Shown: positions 25,410 to 35,018, numbered from the stretch's first letter. The stretch is DNA of 64,000 bases from Mesobacillus campisalis (GCF_000986785.1 NZ_LAYY01000003.1:1-64000); one strand, 5' to 3'. Numbers and translations are program-made. The notes: generated by a model not told the origin, from the letters alone.

Positions 25410-25447
25410 TTGACGAATGCTAGTTGTCCATATTATATTAATTATAA
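25410..25447 (+). promoter_or_regulatory. katA promoter overlapped by a PerR-box-like site
   Basis: TTGACG (25410-25415) with a -10 near 25433-25439 (TTATAT/TATATT) forms a sigma-A promoter. The segment 25433-25447, TTATATTAATTATAA, matches the PerR consensus at 14 of 15 scored positions and covers the -10. PerR with Fe or Mn would block this promoter until peroxide oxidises it. The remaining bases of the 480-base dps-katA gap hold nothing else I recognise. Confidence 0.65.
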
Positions 25448-25528
25448 ATTAAGATTCATTTTCACTTTAAATCTTAAATAAAGTAATTAATATTTTTACA
25501 GTGCAAATGTATTAAAGGAGGATATAAA

Positions 25529-26980
25529 ATGAGCAAAAAACTTACTACCAGCTGGGGGGCGCCTGTAGGCGACAACCAAAATTCCATGACGGCGGGTTCT
25601 AGAGGACCAACATTGATCCAGGATGTCCATTTACTGGAGAAATTGGCCCATTTTAACCGCGAGCGTGTTCCTGAGCGTGTTGTCCACGCTAAAGGTGCAG
25701 GTGCACATGGCTATTTCGAGGTGACGAATGATGTTAGCAAATACACCAAAGCGGCCTTCCTTTCTGAAGTAGGCAAGCGCACACCTATGTTCATCCGCTT
25801 TTCCACGGTCGCCGGCGAACTTGGTTCTGCTGATACTGTAAGGGACCCAAGGGGCTTTGCCGTTAAATTTTATACGGAGGAAGGCAACTATGACCTCGTC
25901 GGAAACAATACACCTGTATTTTTTATTCGCGATGCCATCAAGTTCCCTGATTTCATTCATACACAAAAGAGACATCCGCAAACCCATCTTAAAAATCCGA
26001 ATGCGGTTTGGGATTTCTGGTCCCTGTCTCCGGAATCCCTGCACCAGGTGACCATTCTGATGTCCGACCGCGGCATTCCGGCAACCTTGCGCCATATGCA
26101 TGGCTTCGGCAGCCATACTTTCAAATGGGTCAACAAAGAAGGCGAAGGTGTTTGGGTGAAATACCATTTCAAAACAAACCAGGGTGTGAAGAACCTTGCT
26201 CCGGATGTAGCAGCGAAGATTGCCGGTGAGAATCCTGATTACCATACGGAAGACCTGTTCAATGCCATCGACAAGGGAGAGTTCCCTTCCTGGACATTGT
26301 ATGTGCAGATCATGCCGATTGAAGATGCGGATACATACCGCTGGGATCCGTTCGATGTGACAAAGGTGTGGTCGCAAAAGGATTATCCGCTGATTGAAGT
26401 GGGCCAGATGGTTCTGAACAGAAATCCGGAGAATTATTTTGCCGAAGTGGAGCAAGTGACACTTTCACCAGGAAATTTTGTGCCTGGAATCGAAGCATCG
26501 CCGGACAAGATGCTTCAGGGACGCCTGTTTGCTTATTCTGACGCCCATCGCTACCGTGTTGGCGCCAACCATAATGCCCTTCCTATCAACCGGCCAGTTG
26601 CCGAAGTGAACAATTATCAGCGCGATGGGTTCATGCGCCCTGACAATAACGGCGGAGGCAGCGTTTACTATGAGCCAAACAGCTTCAGCGGGCCACAGGA
26701 ATCCCCTCAGGACAATACAACGGCATTTCCTGTCAGCGGTGCGGCAGGCAGCACTGGCTATGACCATGATGACCACTACACCCAGGCCGGTGACCTTTAC
26801 CGCCTGATGACGGAAGACGAGCGTACCCGCCTAGTCGCCAATATTGTAGCTGCCATGAAGCCTGTAGAGCGGGATGACATCAAGCTGCGGCAAATCGCCC
26901 ACTTCTATAAGGCAGACCCAGAGTACGGCACTCGTGTGGCAGAAGGCCTGGGCCTTTCCGTCCCCGTAACGCAGGCGTAG
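25529..26980 (+). CDS. katA: vegetative catalase KatA
   Basis: This 483-residue monofunctional haem catalase of the small-subunit clade converts hydrogen peroxide to water and oxygen. The distal His is in [18 protein letters not shown] (His53), the distal Asn in [12 protein letters not shown], and the proximal haem-ligand Tyr in [14 protein letters not shown] (about residue 335). The length matches B. subtilis KatA (483). AAAGGAGG precedes the ATG. Regulation by PerR is suggested by the box over the promoter. A terminator follows, and dps is the divergent neighbour. Confidence 0.97.
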   Translation: MSKKLTTSWGAPVGDNQNSMTAGSRGPTLIQDVHLLEKLAHFNRERVPERVVHAKGAGAHGYFEVTNDVSKYTKAAFLSEVGKRTPMFIRFSTVAGELGSADTVRDPRGFAVKFYTEEGNYDLVGNNTPVFFIRDAIKFPDFIHTQKRHPQTHLKNPNAVWDFWSLSPESLHQVTILMSDRGIPATLRHMHGFGSHTFKWVNKEGEGVWVKYHFKTNQGVKNLAPDVAAKIAGENPDYHTEDLFNAIDKGEFPSWTLYVQIMPIEDADTYRWDPFDVTKVWSQKDYPLIEVGQMVLNRNPENYFAEVEQVTLSPGNFVPGIEASPDKMLQGRLFAYSDAHRYRVGANHNALPINRPVAEVNNYQRDGFMRPDNNGGGSVYYEPNSFSGPQESPQDNTTAFPVSGAAGSTGYDHDDHYTQAGDLYRLMTEDERTRLVANIVAAMKPVERDDIKLRQIAHFYKADPEYGTRVAEGLGLSVPVTQA

Positions 26981-27003
26981 GATTTCGAAGTCAATCATAA
27001 CTG

Positions 27004-27036
27004 CCAAAAGGCTAACCATTGGTTAGCCTTTTGATT
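27004..27036 (+). terminator. terminator of katA
   Basis: AAAAGGCTAACC and GGTTAGCCTTTT form a 12-bp stem with an ATT loop. It begins about 25 bases after the stop codon. Confidence 0.85.
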
Positions 27037-27049
27037 TTAATAAAACATT

Positions 27050-27086
27050 AAAAAAGCTGTCTGGAAGTTCCTCTCCCAGACAGCCC
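27050..27086 (-). terminator. terminator of the yclNOP-type operon
   Basis: GCTGTCTGG and CCAGACAGC pair around AAGTTCCTCTC, with T on the minus strand. It begins only a few bases after the stop codon of the ATPase gene, so nothing further is co-transcribed. Confidence 0.8.
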
Positions 27087-27093
27087 GATTTTA

Positions 27094-27852
27094 TTATGAA
27101 TAAAAGACGCAAATCCTCTCGGCATCGATTTCTTCAATCTTAAAATCCATGTCGTATACTTCGTTTAATACTGATGGTGTGATAATCTCGTCTGTTGTTC
27201 CCTCTTTTATGACTCTGCCATCCTTCATGGCCACAATATAGTCGGAGTAGCATGAAGCGAAGTTGATATCATGGATGACAATCACAACCGTCTTGCCCAG
27301 CTCATCAGCCAGCTTGCGCAACACCTTCATGATTTGGACAGAATGCTTCATATCAAGGTTGTTCAATGGCTCATCGAGCAGCACATATTCCGTATCCTGG
27401 GCAATGACCATCGCGATATAGGCCCTCTGCCTCTGCCCGCCGCTCAATTGATCAAGATATTTATGCTGAATATCTTCAAGCTCCATATAACGGATGGCTT
27501 CTGCAACAAACTTGCGGTCTTCCTTCGTAAGCCTTCCCTGCGAATACGGGAACCTTCCAAAAGAAACGAGCTCCTTCACTGTAAGCCTGATGTTAATATT
27601 ATTGGATTGTTTCAGAATCGAAATCTTTTTCGCCAACTCATTGCTCTTACAGCGGGTGACATCCATCCCATCGATGTAAATCTCCCCTTCATCCTTGGCA
27701 ATCAAGCGGCTGATCATGGAAAGCAGCGTACTTTTACCTGCCCCGTTCGGCCCGATAAAAGAGGTAATCTTTCCTTTTGCAATCTTTACGGATACGTCAT
27801 TAATCACATTCTTATTGCCATACACTTTAGAAACATGTTTAACGTCTACCAT
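27094..27852 (-). CDS. yclP: siderophore ABC importer ATPase (YclP-like)
   Basis: The 252-residue ATPase has Walker A GPNGAGKST (34-42), signature LSGGQRQR and Walker B YVLLDEP. Length and sequence match B. subtilis YclP of the petrobactin importer. It powers iron-siderophore uptake with the two permeases encoded just upstream, and its start overlaps the second permease gene by seven bases. In B. subtilis the gene for the binding lipoprotein YclQ follows; here a terminator follows instead. Confidence 0.9.
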   Translation of the reverse strand: MVDVKHVSKVYGNKNVINDVSVKIAKGKITSFIGPNGAGKSTLLSMISRLIAKDEGEIYIDGMDVTRCKSNELAKKISILKQSNNINIRLTVKELVSFGRFPYSQGRLTKEDRKFVAEAIRYMELEDIQHKYLDQLSGGQRQRAYIAMVIAQDTEYVLLDEPLNNLDMKHSVQIMKVLRKLADELGKTVVIVIHDINFASCYSDYIVAMKDGRVIKEGTTDEIITPSVLNEVYDMDFKIEEIDAERICVFYS

Positions 27853-28796
27853 GATTTACTCTCCTTTAACAGCAGATAGATAAAATACACTCCGCCAATG
27901 AAATTGACGATGACACTTAATGTAGTAGTGAAAGTAAACACCCGCTCAACAATCAGTTGTCCGCCAACCAGCGCAATAATTGAAATGAAAACGGCCCCGA
28001 TAATCAATTGAGTGTGCCTATACGTATTCAGGAACTGGTGCGCGACATTGGCCACCAGCAGCCCAAGGAAGGTAATCGGTCCAACAAGTGCCGTCGAGAT
28101 GGACACCAGCACGGCGATAATGATTAACAGCCTTTTAACAACATGGTCATAATCGATTCCGAGATTGACTGCCTGGTCCTTCCCTAAGGAGAGGACATCC
28201 AGGTATTTGAGATACCTGATTGAGTACAGGGTGATTAAAATGACCGCCACTGTGGCTATCAGCAGCAAATCTGTTTTTACATTGTTGAAGCTGGCAAACA
28301 TCCTGTCCTGGACGACCAGGAATTCATTTGGGTCGATCAGCACCTGCATAAACTCGGTGATGCTCCGGAAAAAGGTGCCGAAGATGATCCCCACCAGCAA
28401 AAGGAAATAAATATTCTGGCCGCCGCCATGGAACAGGAGTTTGTATAAGAAACCCGCAAACAGAACCATGAAGCCAACCGAGATGACAAAATTAATATTT
28501 TCGTTCGTGACAAAAAAATTCATCGACCCGAAAGCGAAAATCAGAAAGGTCTGAATAAGCAAGTATAAGGAATCAAGCCCGATGATGCTCGGAGTCAATA
28601 TCCGGTTATTTGTAATGGTCTGGAACACCAGCGTGGCAAAAGCAATGACGGCGCCTGTCAAAACTATGGCATATACCTTTTTGATCCGCCTTGGCAATGC
28701 ATAATCCCAATTGCTGCCCAAATCGATAAAAATGAATGCCGCTGCCAGCGCAATGGAGATGACAGCCAATATTGCCAGTTTACTTTTATTACTCAT
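27846..28796 (-). CDS. yclO: siderophore ABC importer permease (YclO-like)
   Basis: This 316-residue FecCD-family permease with about nine to ten helices carries the GLLVANVAHQFL loop (about 230) that corresponds to the coupling helix. It forms the transmembrane channel together with the YclN-like protein. It overlaps the flanking genes at both ends by seven or eight bases, so the three cistrons are coupled. Confidence 0.9.
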   Translation of the reverse strand: MSNKSKLAILAVISIALAAAFIFIDLGSNWDYALPRRIKKVYAIVLTGAVIAFATLVFQTITNNRILTPSIIGLDSLYLLIQTFLIFAFGSMNFFVTNENINFVISVGFMVLFAGFLYKLLFHGGGQNIYFLLLVGIIFGTFFRSITEFMQVLIDPNEFLVVQDRMFASFNNVKTDLLLIATVAVILITLYSIRYLKYLDVLSLGKDQAVNLGIDYDHVVKRLLIIIAVLVSISTALVGPITFLGLLVANVAHQFLNTYRHTQLIIGAVFISIIALVGGQLIVERVFTFTTTLSVIVNFIGGVYFIYLLLKESKSW

Positions 28797-29739
28797 ACGC
28801 CTTTCTCCTCATGATCATATAAAGAAAAATACCGCTTCCGATTACCCCGACAGTAAGGCCGATCGGTATTTCATATGGATGAATGACAACCCGGCCAAAA
28901 ATATCACAGGCCAGTACAAATACGGCTCCAAGCAAGGCGGTATGAGAAAGGCTGTTCTGCAGATTGTCTCCGCGGTACATCGTAACAATATTCGGGATAA
29001 TCAAGCCAAGGAACGGTATCATGCCGACGGTCAGAACAACGGTGGCTGTGATCAGCGCAACAATGACCAAGCCAATGTTCACAACCTGCTTGTGATTCAG
29101 CCCAAGGTTGACGGAAAATTCTTCCCCCATGCCGGCGATTGTAAATTTGTTGGCATAGAGGTAGGCTACTGCCACGAGCGGGATGCTTATGTATAAAAGC
29201 TCGTAGCGTCCCTGTATCATGGTTGAAAAATTGCCCTGAAGCCAGGAAGACATATTTTGGATCAAATCATTTTTATAGGCAAAGAAGGTCGTAATCGAAC
29301 CAACAATGCTTCCAAACATCATACCGACAAGCGGGATGAAGATGGCATCCTTATACTTCACCTTCTCCAGCAGCTTCATAAAAATGAATGTGCCTAACAA
29401 AGCAAAGAAGAAAGCAACAAGCACTTTTACAAGCGGACTTGCAGTCGAGAACAGCATCAGCGATACCAGAATCCCGAATCTTGCGGAATCTTCTGTACCA
29501 GCCGTTGTAGGCGATACAAACTTATTTCTTGTCAGCTGCTGCATGATCAAGCCGCATATGCTCATTCCCACCCCCGCCAGGATGATGGAAACCAGTCGCG
29601 GAATTCGGCTTACCAACAGGACATGTGCCTGGGCTTCCGTTAAGCTGAATAGGTCCAGCGGCGATATATCCTGTACACCCAGGAACAGGGAGGTAACCGC
29701 CAAGATAATGAAGCCAATAATCAAATAAATGAGTTTCAT
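28789..29739 (-). CDS. yclN: siderophore ABC importer permease (YclN-like)
   Basis: The first gene of the operon encodes a 316-residue FecCD permease. The typical FLGLIIPNIVTMYRGDN motif (about 235-251) is present, as is the N-terminal half LLVSRIPRLVSIILAGVGMSICG. The length equals that of B. subtilis YclN. A Fur-box-like sequence lies upstream at 29810-29824, so low iron should induce the operon. Confidence 0.9.
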   Translation of the reverse strand: MKLIYLIIGFIILAVTSLFLGVQDISPLDLFSLTEAQAHVLLVSRIPRLVSIILAGVGMSICGLIMQQLTRNKFVSPTTAGTEDSARFGILVSLMLFSTASPLVKVLVAFFFALLGTFIFMKLLEKVKYKDAIFIPLVGMMFGSIVGSITTFFAYKNDLIQNMSSWLQGNFSTMIQGRYELLYISIPLVAVAYLYANKFTIAGMGEEFSVNLGLNHKQVVNIGLVIVALITATVVLTVGMIPFLGLIIPNIVTMYRGDNLQNSLSHTALLGAVFVLACDIFGRVVIHPYEIPIGLTVGVIGSGIFLYMIMRRKAYE

Positions 29740-29809
29740 AGCAATTCCCTTACTCTTTCACTTTAATCCATTATAAACATTTAGGCATACGAAATTGCCT
29801 TCTATTAAA

Positions 29810-29824
29810 TGATAATGATTTTCA
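29810..29824. promoter_or_regulatory. Fur box before the siderophore importer
   Basis: TGATAATGATTTTCA matches the 15-base Fur consensus TGATAATNATTATCA with one mismatch. On the minus strand it overlaps the -10 region of a TTGACA promoter (-35 near 29838-29843). Iron repression of yclNOP is the expected result. Confidence 0.7.
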
Positions 29825-29890
29825 GTGTCATATGTCAATGTCAATTTTGTGACAGTGGAAATCTTTTTAAAATAACTTAAAGAAATAACC

Positions 29891-29922
29891 AAAAAGGAGC
29901 TGCAAAATTGCAGCTCCTTTTT
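29891..29922 (-). terminator. terminator of the LTA synthase gene
   Basis: AAAGGAGCTGCAA and TTGCAGCTCCTTT form a long stem with an AA loop and T on both strands. It begins four bases after the stop codon. Confidence 0.88.
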
Positions 29923-29925
29923 GAT

Positions 29926-31953
29926 TTATTGAACCTTTTTATCTCCTGCTGATTCAGATGGCGCTCCCGCTTCAGCTTCATCTTCAGCTGGTTCTGTCGG
30001 TTCGGCTTCTTCTTCATCCACAGGCAAAGGCTCACCATTGGTATACTTATAGTCGGACCTATCGACAGGAGTGAAGTTCTCGGGTGTATAGAAACGCAGC
30101 AAGTCTCCGTTGACAACCCGGTCGGAGAGCTCCAGCTGCTGCCGGACAATTTGCTTCAATTGGGCAAATTCTTCCGTTTCTTCAAGCAATTCACCTGTTT
30201 TAGGGTCATAGTACTTTTCTTCCACATAGGTTACAGACGGACTCACAAAATCTCCATTGCGGAAAGCAACAAGCTCCCGGTGCCCTTTTGAAAGCAGGTC
30301 GGTTCCAAGGTGCACATAATCCCCGGAGTCGATGCCCAGAAGGTGAAGCAGAGTTGGCAGCAGATCAATCTGCCCGCCAAACGTATGGTTCACTCCGCCT
30401 TCAAGCCCTGGAGTGTGAATCAAGAGAGGTACTTCCTGCAATTCTGCCGACTTGGCAGGAGTCACTTCCTCACCAAGGACGGTCTCCATCGCTTTATTAT
30501 GATTCTTGGATATTCCATAATGGTCGCCATACATGACAATAATCGAGTTATCGTATAATCCAGATTCCTTCAGGTCAGCAAAAAGCTGGGCCAGTGCCTC
30601 GTCGGAATAACGGGCAGTCTGGAAGAAGTTATCGACCGACCTGTCACCTGTCACATGTGGAGCCAGTGTTGCATGTTCCTGAGGCATGGTGAATGGATAA
30701 TGGTGGGTCAGCATAATGAATTTTGAATAAAACGGCTGCGGCAGTGACAGCAGCAACGGGATTGATTCCTTGAAGAATGGTTTATCCATTAAACCATAGT
30801 TTGTTACATCTTCCGGCTTCATTTGGTAGTAGCTGGAATCAAAAAACCTGTCATAGCCAAAAGACTTATAGATTTCATCACGGTTCCAGAAAGACCTGGT
30901 ATTCCCATGGAATACAGCGGAAGTATATCCTTTTTCCTGGGCAAGGATCGCCGGTGCTGCCTGATAGGTATTCAGGCCCTTCATCGAAAAGGCCGAACCT
31001 TGCGGCAGGCCGAACAGCGAGTTTTCAAGCATGAACTCGGCATCAGCCGTTTTTCCCTGTGCTGTCTGGTGATAGAAGTTATCGAAATACAGGGTGTTCT
31101 TGTCTCGAGTCAATGAATTCAGGAATGGAGTCACTTCTTCGCCATGCAATTCATAATCAATCAGGAAATTCTGGATGGACTCAAGATGGATGTATATGAC
31201 ATTCCGGCCCTCGGCAATCCCGAAGTATTTTGGGTTGGGCTCGGCGAATTGCGATTGCGTGTAGTTGATGACTTCCGTGATATCATTGCTGTCGGCCATA
31301 ACACGCTGGGCGGAGGCCTTTGTGCTCTGAACCGCATCATAAATCGTATAATTGTACATTCCGAGATACTTGACAATATAGTTTCGGTCAAAAGTCCTTG
31401 TCAAAAGCTGAGGACGGTCTGCTTCCGCCATGCCAAGATTGGCGCTGAAAATGCCAAGGCCCAAGAGCATGACTGCAAAGGCTTTTCTGCGGCTGTATGA
31501 AACCGGGCTAATCTTAGGCCAGCTTTTCTTCGTCAAGACGGCCAGGATGATCCAGTCGATGAAGAAAAGAAAATCATACGCTTTGAACAATGACGGAATG
31601 CTGCTGCTGACATCTCCAAAGTTCTGTGTCTGGAAAAGAGTCGGAAGCGTAATGAAGTCATTGAAGAATCGGTAATATAGCACATTTGCATATAAAAGGA
31701 AGCTCAGGACAAGATAGATGAATAAAAGTCCTGTATACTGTTTTTTCCCTTTTCTGAACATGGCCAGTCCGAGGAAAAGAACGGCCGAAGCCAGCGGGTT
31801 AAGGAACAGCAAGAACGCTTGGAATGAACTTTCAACACCCAGCTTGAATTGTGTGAGCTGGACGGCATACGTTTTTAACCAGAGAACGAGAACGGCTAAA
31901 AAGAAAAAGCTCATAAAGTTTTTCATGTTCAGCTTAGCTATGATGCTTTTCAT
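29926..31953 (-). CDS. lipoteichoic acid synthase (LtaS family)
   Basis: The 675-residue protein has five N-terminal membrane helices (about 10-175) and an extracellular sulfatase-like domain (about 245-600). The metal ligand Glu258 lies in YIHLESIQNF, and the Thr302 nucleophile lies in QGKTADAEF, as in S. aureus LtaS (Thr300). It polymerises glycerol phosphate from phosphatidylglycerol onto the glycolipid anchor. The ATG at 31953 has AGGTG upstream; the frame extends to 32112 without a site. The last 30 or so residues form a Glu/Pro/Ala-rich acidic tail not typical of the family. I cannot decide between LtaS, YfnI and YqgS. Confidence 0.9.
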   Translation of the reverse strand: MKSIIAKLNMKNFMSFFFLAVLVLWLKTYAVQLTQFKLGVESSFQAFLLFLNPLASAVLFLGLAMFRKGKKQYTGLLFIYLVLSFLLYANVLYYRFFNDFITLPTLFQTQNFGDVSSSIPSLFKAYDFLFFIDWIILAVLTKKSWPKISPVSYSRRKAFAVMLLGLGIFSANLGMAEADRPQLLTRTFDRNYIVKYLGMYNYTIYDAVQSTKASAQRVMADSNDITEVINYTQSQFAEPNPKYFGIAEGRNVIYIHLESIQNFLIDYELHGEEVTPFLNSLTRDKNTLYFDNFYHQTAQGKTADAEFMLENSLFGLPQGSAFSMKGLNTYQAAPAILAQEKGYTSAVFHGNTRSFWNRDEIYKSFGYDRFFDSSYYQMKPEDVTNYGLMDKPFFKESIPLLLSLPQPFYSKFIMLTHHYPFTMPQEHATLAPHVTGDRSVDNFFQTARYSDEALAQLFADLKESGLYDNSIIVMYGDHYGISKNHNKAMETVLGEEVTPAKSAELQEVPLLIHTPGLEGGVNHTFGGQIDLLPTLLHLLGIDSGDYVHLGTDLLSKGHRELVAFRNGDFVSPSVTYVEEKYYDPKTGELLEETEEFAQLKQIVRQQLELSDRVVNGDLLRFYTPENFTPVDRSDYKYTNGEPLPVDEEEAEPTEPAEDEAEAGAPSESAGDKKVQ

Positions 31954-32254
31954 TTTTTCACCTGCTTTTTTTATTAGTTTTATCAGAAATTCCTTGCTGA
32001 TGAAGGAATCTTTGTTAGTAAGCCTCAGAAGATATCTTGCTACAAAGATACAATATACTCCTGTTTTGTTAAATTGTAAAGAGGCATTGGACTTAGCATG
32101 ATGTGAAATCATTGAGCCGATCCCGGCTTGTACTGATTCGTAGGGATTCCTATAACTATGTCTTATTTTTTAAAAAAATAACCAGCTGTACCCGAACCCC
32201 CCTGAATAATTTTACATAAAAATATAGTATGGAAGAAAGTTGAGGTGATGAAGG

Positions 32255-32464
32255 GTGGGGCTTCTAGACGCGTATAACGAATGGAAAAACTCCAGGTACC
32301 AGCGTCATATTTTCCTCATGGAAGACCGGAACAATTGCCCAGACTGTTTTGGCAAAGGCTACTTCGTTTTTCCTGTCAACGAATTTGTCTATAATGTAAC
32401 CCCTATGGATTGCCAAGGGTGCAATGGCACCGGTACATTCACAGAGTGGACAAACCGCCAATAG
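32255..32464 (+). CDS. small protein with two DnaJ-type CxxCxGxG zinc motifs
   Basis: This 69-residue protein has CPDCFGKGYF (about 28-37) and CQGCNGTGTF (about 53-62), together four Cys that could hold one zinc as in the DnaJ zinc-finger repeat. It has no J domain. I do not recognise the family; it may bind zinc or assist folding. The start is a GTG with GAGGTG eight bases upstream. It stands alone, divergent from the LTA synthase gene; the roughly 300 bases between the two starts hold no other recognised feature. Confidence 0.65.
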   Translation: MGLLDAYNEWKNSRYQRHIFLMEDRNNCPDCFGKGYFVFPVNEFVYNVTPMDCQGCNGTGTFTEWTNRQ

Positions 32465-32553
32465 ATGCAAGAGAGCTTAGGTCTGTGCAATTGCTGTACA
32501 GGCCTTTGTTTTGGTGTAATAATATTACATAAAATAATTTAAGGAGGACTACA

Positions 32554-33603
32554 ATGACATCCAGCAAACAATTCCAAGGCTTTATTGGTACATACACAAA
32601 GGGCGGCAGCGAAGGGATTTATTCCTTTGCCCTGGACAGCGGGACAGGCACAGTTTCCGGCCTGAAGCTTGCCGCCAAATTGGATAACCCAACCTACCTG
32701 ACTGTCTCCCAGGATAATCAATTCCTGTATGCAGTTGCCAAGGAAGGCGAGTCAGGCGGTGTCGCAGCTTACCGAATCCTGGAGGATGGCAGTCTTGAGC
32801 CGATCAATTCGGCTGTTTCCGAGGGTGCGCCTCCCTGCCATGTGAGTGTTGGCAGTGGAACTGGGGTCTTGGCCGCAAATTATCATAAGGGAACCATTGA
32901 GCATTATCCATTGAATGAAGATGGCAGCATCCAGCCTCCTTCTTCCATCGCCAAACATGAAGGCTCGGGTCCGGACCCAAGGCAGGAAAAGGCCCATTCC
33001 CATTTTGCCGGGAATACTCCTGATGGTAAATATGTTATTGCCGTTGAACTGGGCATTGACCAGGTAATTACCTACAAACTGGACAATGGCCAATTAAGCA
33101 AGGCTGCCGTGCTAAACACTAAGCCTGGCAGTGGCCCGAGACATCTGGTATTTCATCCTTCTCAGCCTTTCGCTTATGTGATGACAGAATTCAGTTCGGA
33201 AGTGCTTGTCCTGGAATACAGCTCTGAAGACGGCAGCTTTGAACAAATCCAGAATATTTCCACCTTGCCTGATACGTTCACGAAAAATAACCAGGGAAGC
33301 GCCATCCATATCTCATCAGACGGAAAGTTCATCTATGCCGGGAATCGCGGCCATGACAGCCTTGCCATTTTCCGGGTTGATCCTGATACATGCAAGCTCC
33401 GCCTGGTCGAGCGTGTCTCAACTGAAGGAAATTGGCCGCGTGATTTCGTGCTTGATCCTTCAGAAAAATTCCTGGTTGCTTCCAACCAGAACTCAAGCAA
33501 CCTTGTTGTTTACTCGAGGGATAAGGAAACCGGAAAACTCACCTTGCTGCAGAGTGATATTTCCGTTCATGATCCGGTTTGCGTGAAGTTCCTCCATTAT
33601 TAA
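32554..33603 (+). CDS. lactonase family protein (6-phosphogluconolactonase-like, YkgB type)
   Basis: The 349-residue protein has the seven-bladed beta-propeller of the PF10282 lactonase family, with a repeated pattern such as GKYVIAVELGIDQVITY and GKFIYAGNRGHDSLAIF. B. subtilis Pgl (YkgB) of this family hydrolyses 6-phosphogluconolactone in the pentose phosphate pathway. No pentose phosphate gene is adjacent, so the substrate remains a family inference. AAGGAGG precedes the ATG. The gene ends before a convergent terminator. Confidence 0.85.
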   Translation: MTSSKQFQGFIGTYTKGGSEGIYSFALDSGTGTVSGLKLAAKLDNPTYLTVSQDNQFLYAVAKEGESGGVAAYRILEDGSLEPINSAVSEGAPPCHVSVGSGTGVLAANYHKGTIEHYPLNEDGSIQPPSSIAKHEGSGPDPRQEKAHSHFAGNTPDGKYVIAVELGIDQVITYKLDNGQLSKAAVLNTKPGSGPRHLVFHPSQPFAYVMTEFSSEVLVLEYSSEDGSFEQIQNISTLPDTFTKNNQGSAIHISSDGKFIYAGNRGHDSLAIFRVDPDTCKLRLVERVSTEGNWPRDFVLDPSEKFLVASNQNSSNLVVYSRDKETGKLTLLQSDISVHDPVCVKFLHY

Positions 33604-33621
33604 AGCAGTAGAAATATAGAC

Positions 33622-33664
33622 GAAAAAAAGAAAAGGGTGTCGTAGTTTGCGATCGAACTTCGAC
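33622..33664 (-). terminator. terminator of htrA
   Basis: GGGTGTCG and CGACACCC enclose an 18-base AT/GC loop that pairs further; on the minus strand TTTTCTTTTTTT follows. It begins about 20 bases after the htrA stop codon. Confidence 0.8.
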
Positions 33665-33685
33665 ACCCCTCCTTTATAGAAAGTA

Positions 33686-34915
33686 CTACGCTTCAGCGTT
33701 TTTCGAGGACAAACTAACGTTTATGTCGGCTGCTTTTCCACCGCGGTATATTTTTAGCTTTACTTCGTTTCCAATTTTCCCCTTGGAATACATATGCTTT
33801 CTTAAGTCTGCCGAACTGTTGACCTCTTCTCCATTAATCGACACAATGACATCCTGCTTCCTCAATCCTGCCTCTGCTGCAGGAGATTGCGGGTCAACAT
33901 AAGTGATCATCGTTCCTGCTTCGACATCTTCAGGCAGGTTTTGCCTATACATTTCCGGGATTTGGGCTAAATCTGCAAGGCTGACTCCTAAATATGGGCG
34001 CGCTACCTGTCCGGTTTCAATCAGTTCATTGATAATGGGCAAAACATCATTGCTCGGAATCGCAAAACCCAATCCCTCCACTCCGCTCTCGGAAATTTTC
34101 AGGGAGTTAATCCCGATAACCTGTCCAGCAGTGTTGATTAAAGCACCGCCGCTATTGCCTGGGTTAATCGCCGCGTCCGTCTGAATGACATTCAGCTCCC
34201 ATACTCCTGCGGACGTGGATACTTCTATTCCACGGTCGATGGCACTGACTATTCCTTGTGTAACGGTCCTTGACAGATCGAGGCCAAGCGGATTTCCAAT
34301 GGCCAATACCTGGTCGCCAGGCCTTAGCTGCGATGAATCGCCAAATTCAATGGTATCTTCGACATACTTCCCATCTATTTTAATGACAGCCAGATCGGTC
34401 AAGGCGTCCGCCCCAACCACCTCTGCATCCGCTTTCTTTCCATTATATAGTGATACTTCAAGCTTGGATGCTCCTTCAATTACATGGTTATTTGTCACAA
34501 TAAAAGCATCTCCGTCCTGCTTTTTAAAAATGACTCCTGAGCCTGACCCGCTTTCCACATTTCCCTGAGTTCCTGGGAATGGAAGGTTCTGGCTTTGGTT
34601 TTGGATATTGACAATCCCTACGATCGCTTTGGAAGCATTTTCGACAATATCTGCTAAAGCTGGTGTGCCATTGGCTGAAACAGGTACTGTTTCAAGGGAT
34701 GCAGCATTTTCCACTTGGCTTGTACCCCCAGCTGTTTCATCAGCCTTCACTCCTAACCCTTGGGTTTCAGACACTGTTACAGCTCCGAGGGTAAGAACTG
34801 AACCAACCACACCGGCTGTGACCATGGAAAGAAAGTTTTTCCATCCCCCAGCCTTCCTGGGCTTCCTCAATGGTTCTTCATTGTAACTGTTGGATTGGTT
34901 TTCAATATCGTTCAT
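33686..34915 (-). CDS. htrA: HtrA/DegP-type serine protease, membrane anchored
   Basis: This 409-residue protein has a cytoplasmic N-terminus, one membrane helix (about 28-48), a trypsin-like domain with catalytic His144 (TNNHVIEG), Asp174 (LTDLAVIK) and Ser255 (NPGNSGGAL), and a C-terminal PDZ domain (about 305-405). It degrades or refolds misfolded exported proteins. The ATG at 34915 is preceded by GAAGGAGG. The frame extends upstream through a palindromic repeat and is not coding there. The genes for a kinase and regulator lie directly upstream on the same strand. In B. subtilis htrA is controlled by CssRS. Confidence 0.93.
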   Translation of the reverse strand: MNDIENQSNSYNEEPLRKPRKAGGWKNFLSMVTAGVVGSVLTLGAVTVSETQGLGVKADETAGGTSQVENAASLETVPVSANGTPALADIVENASKAIVGIVNIQNQSQNLPFPGTQGNVESGSGSGVIFKKQDGDAFIVTNNHVIEGASKLEVSLYNGKKADAEVVGADALTDLAVIKIDGKYVEDTIEFGDSSQLRPGDQVLAIGNPLGLDLSRTVTQGIVSAIDRGIEVSTSAGVWELNVIQTDAAINPGNSGGALINTAGQVIGINSLKISESGVEGLGFAIPSNDVLPIINELIETGQVARPYLGVSLADLAQIPEMYRQNLPEDVEAGTMITYVDPQSPAAEAGLRKQDVIVSINGEEVNSSADLRKHMYSKGKIGNEVKLKIYRGGKAADINVSLSSKNAEA

Positions 34916-35018
34916 CACATTTCCTCCTTCGGCTATCACCATAGCCTTATAGTAGACCGGAAATATGAACAAATTATTACCAAAATGCAACCAAGCTATT
35001 AAAAAGAAAAGCCCAATG

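Noticed and set aside
31954-32112. 53-codon N-terminal extension of the LTA synthase frame
   Set aside because: No ribosome binding site; the AGGTG-preceded ATG at 31953 fits the family start.
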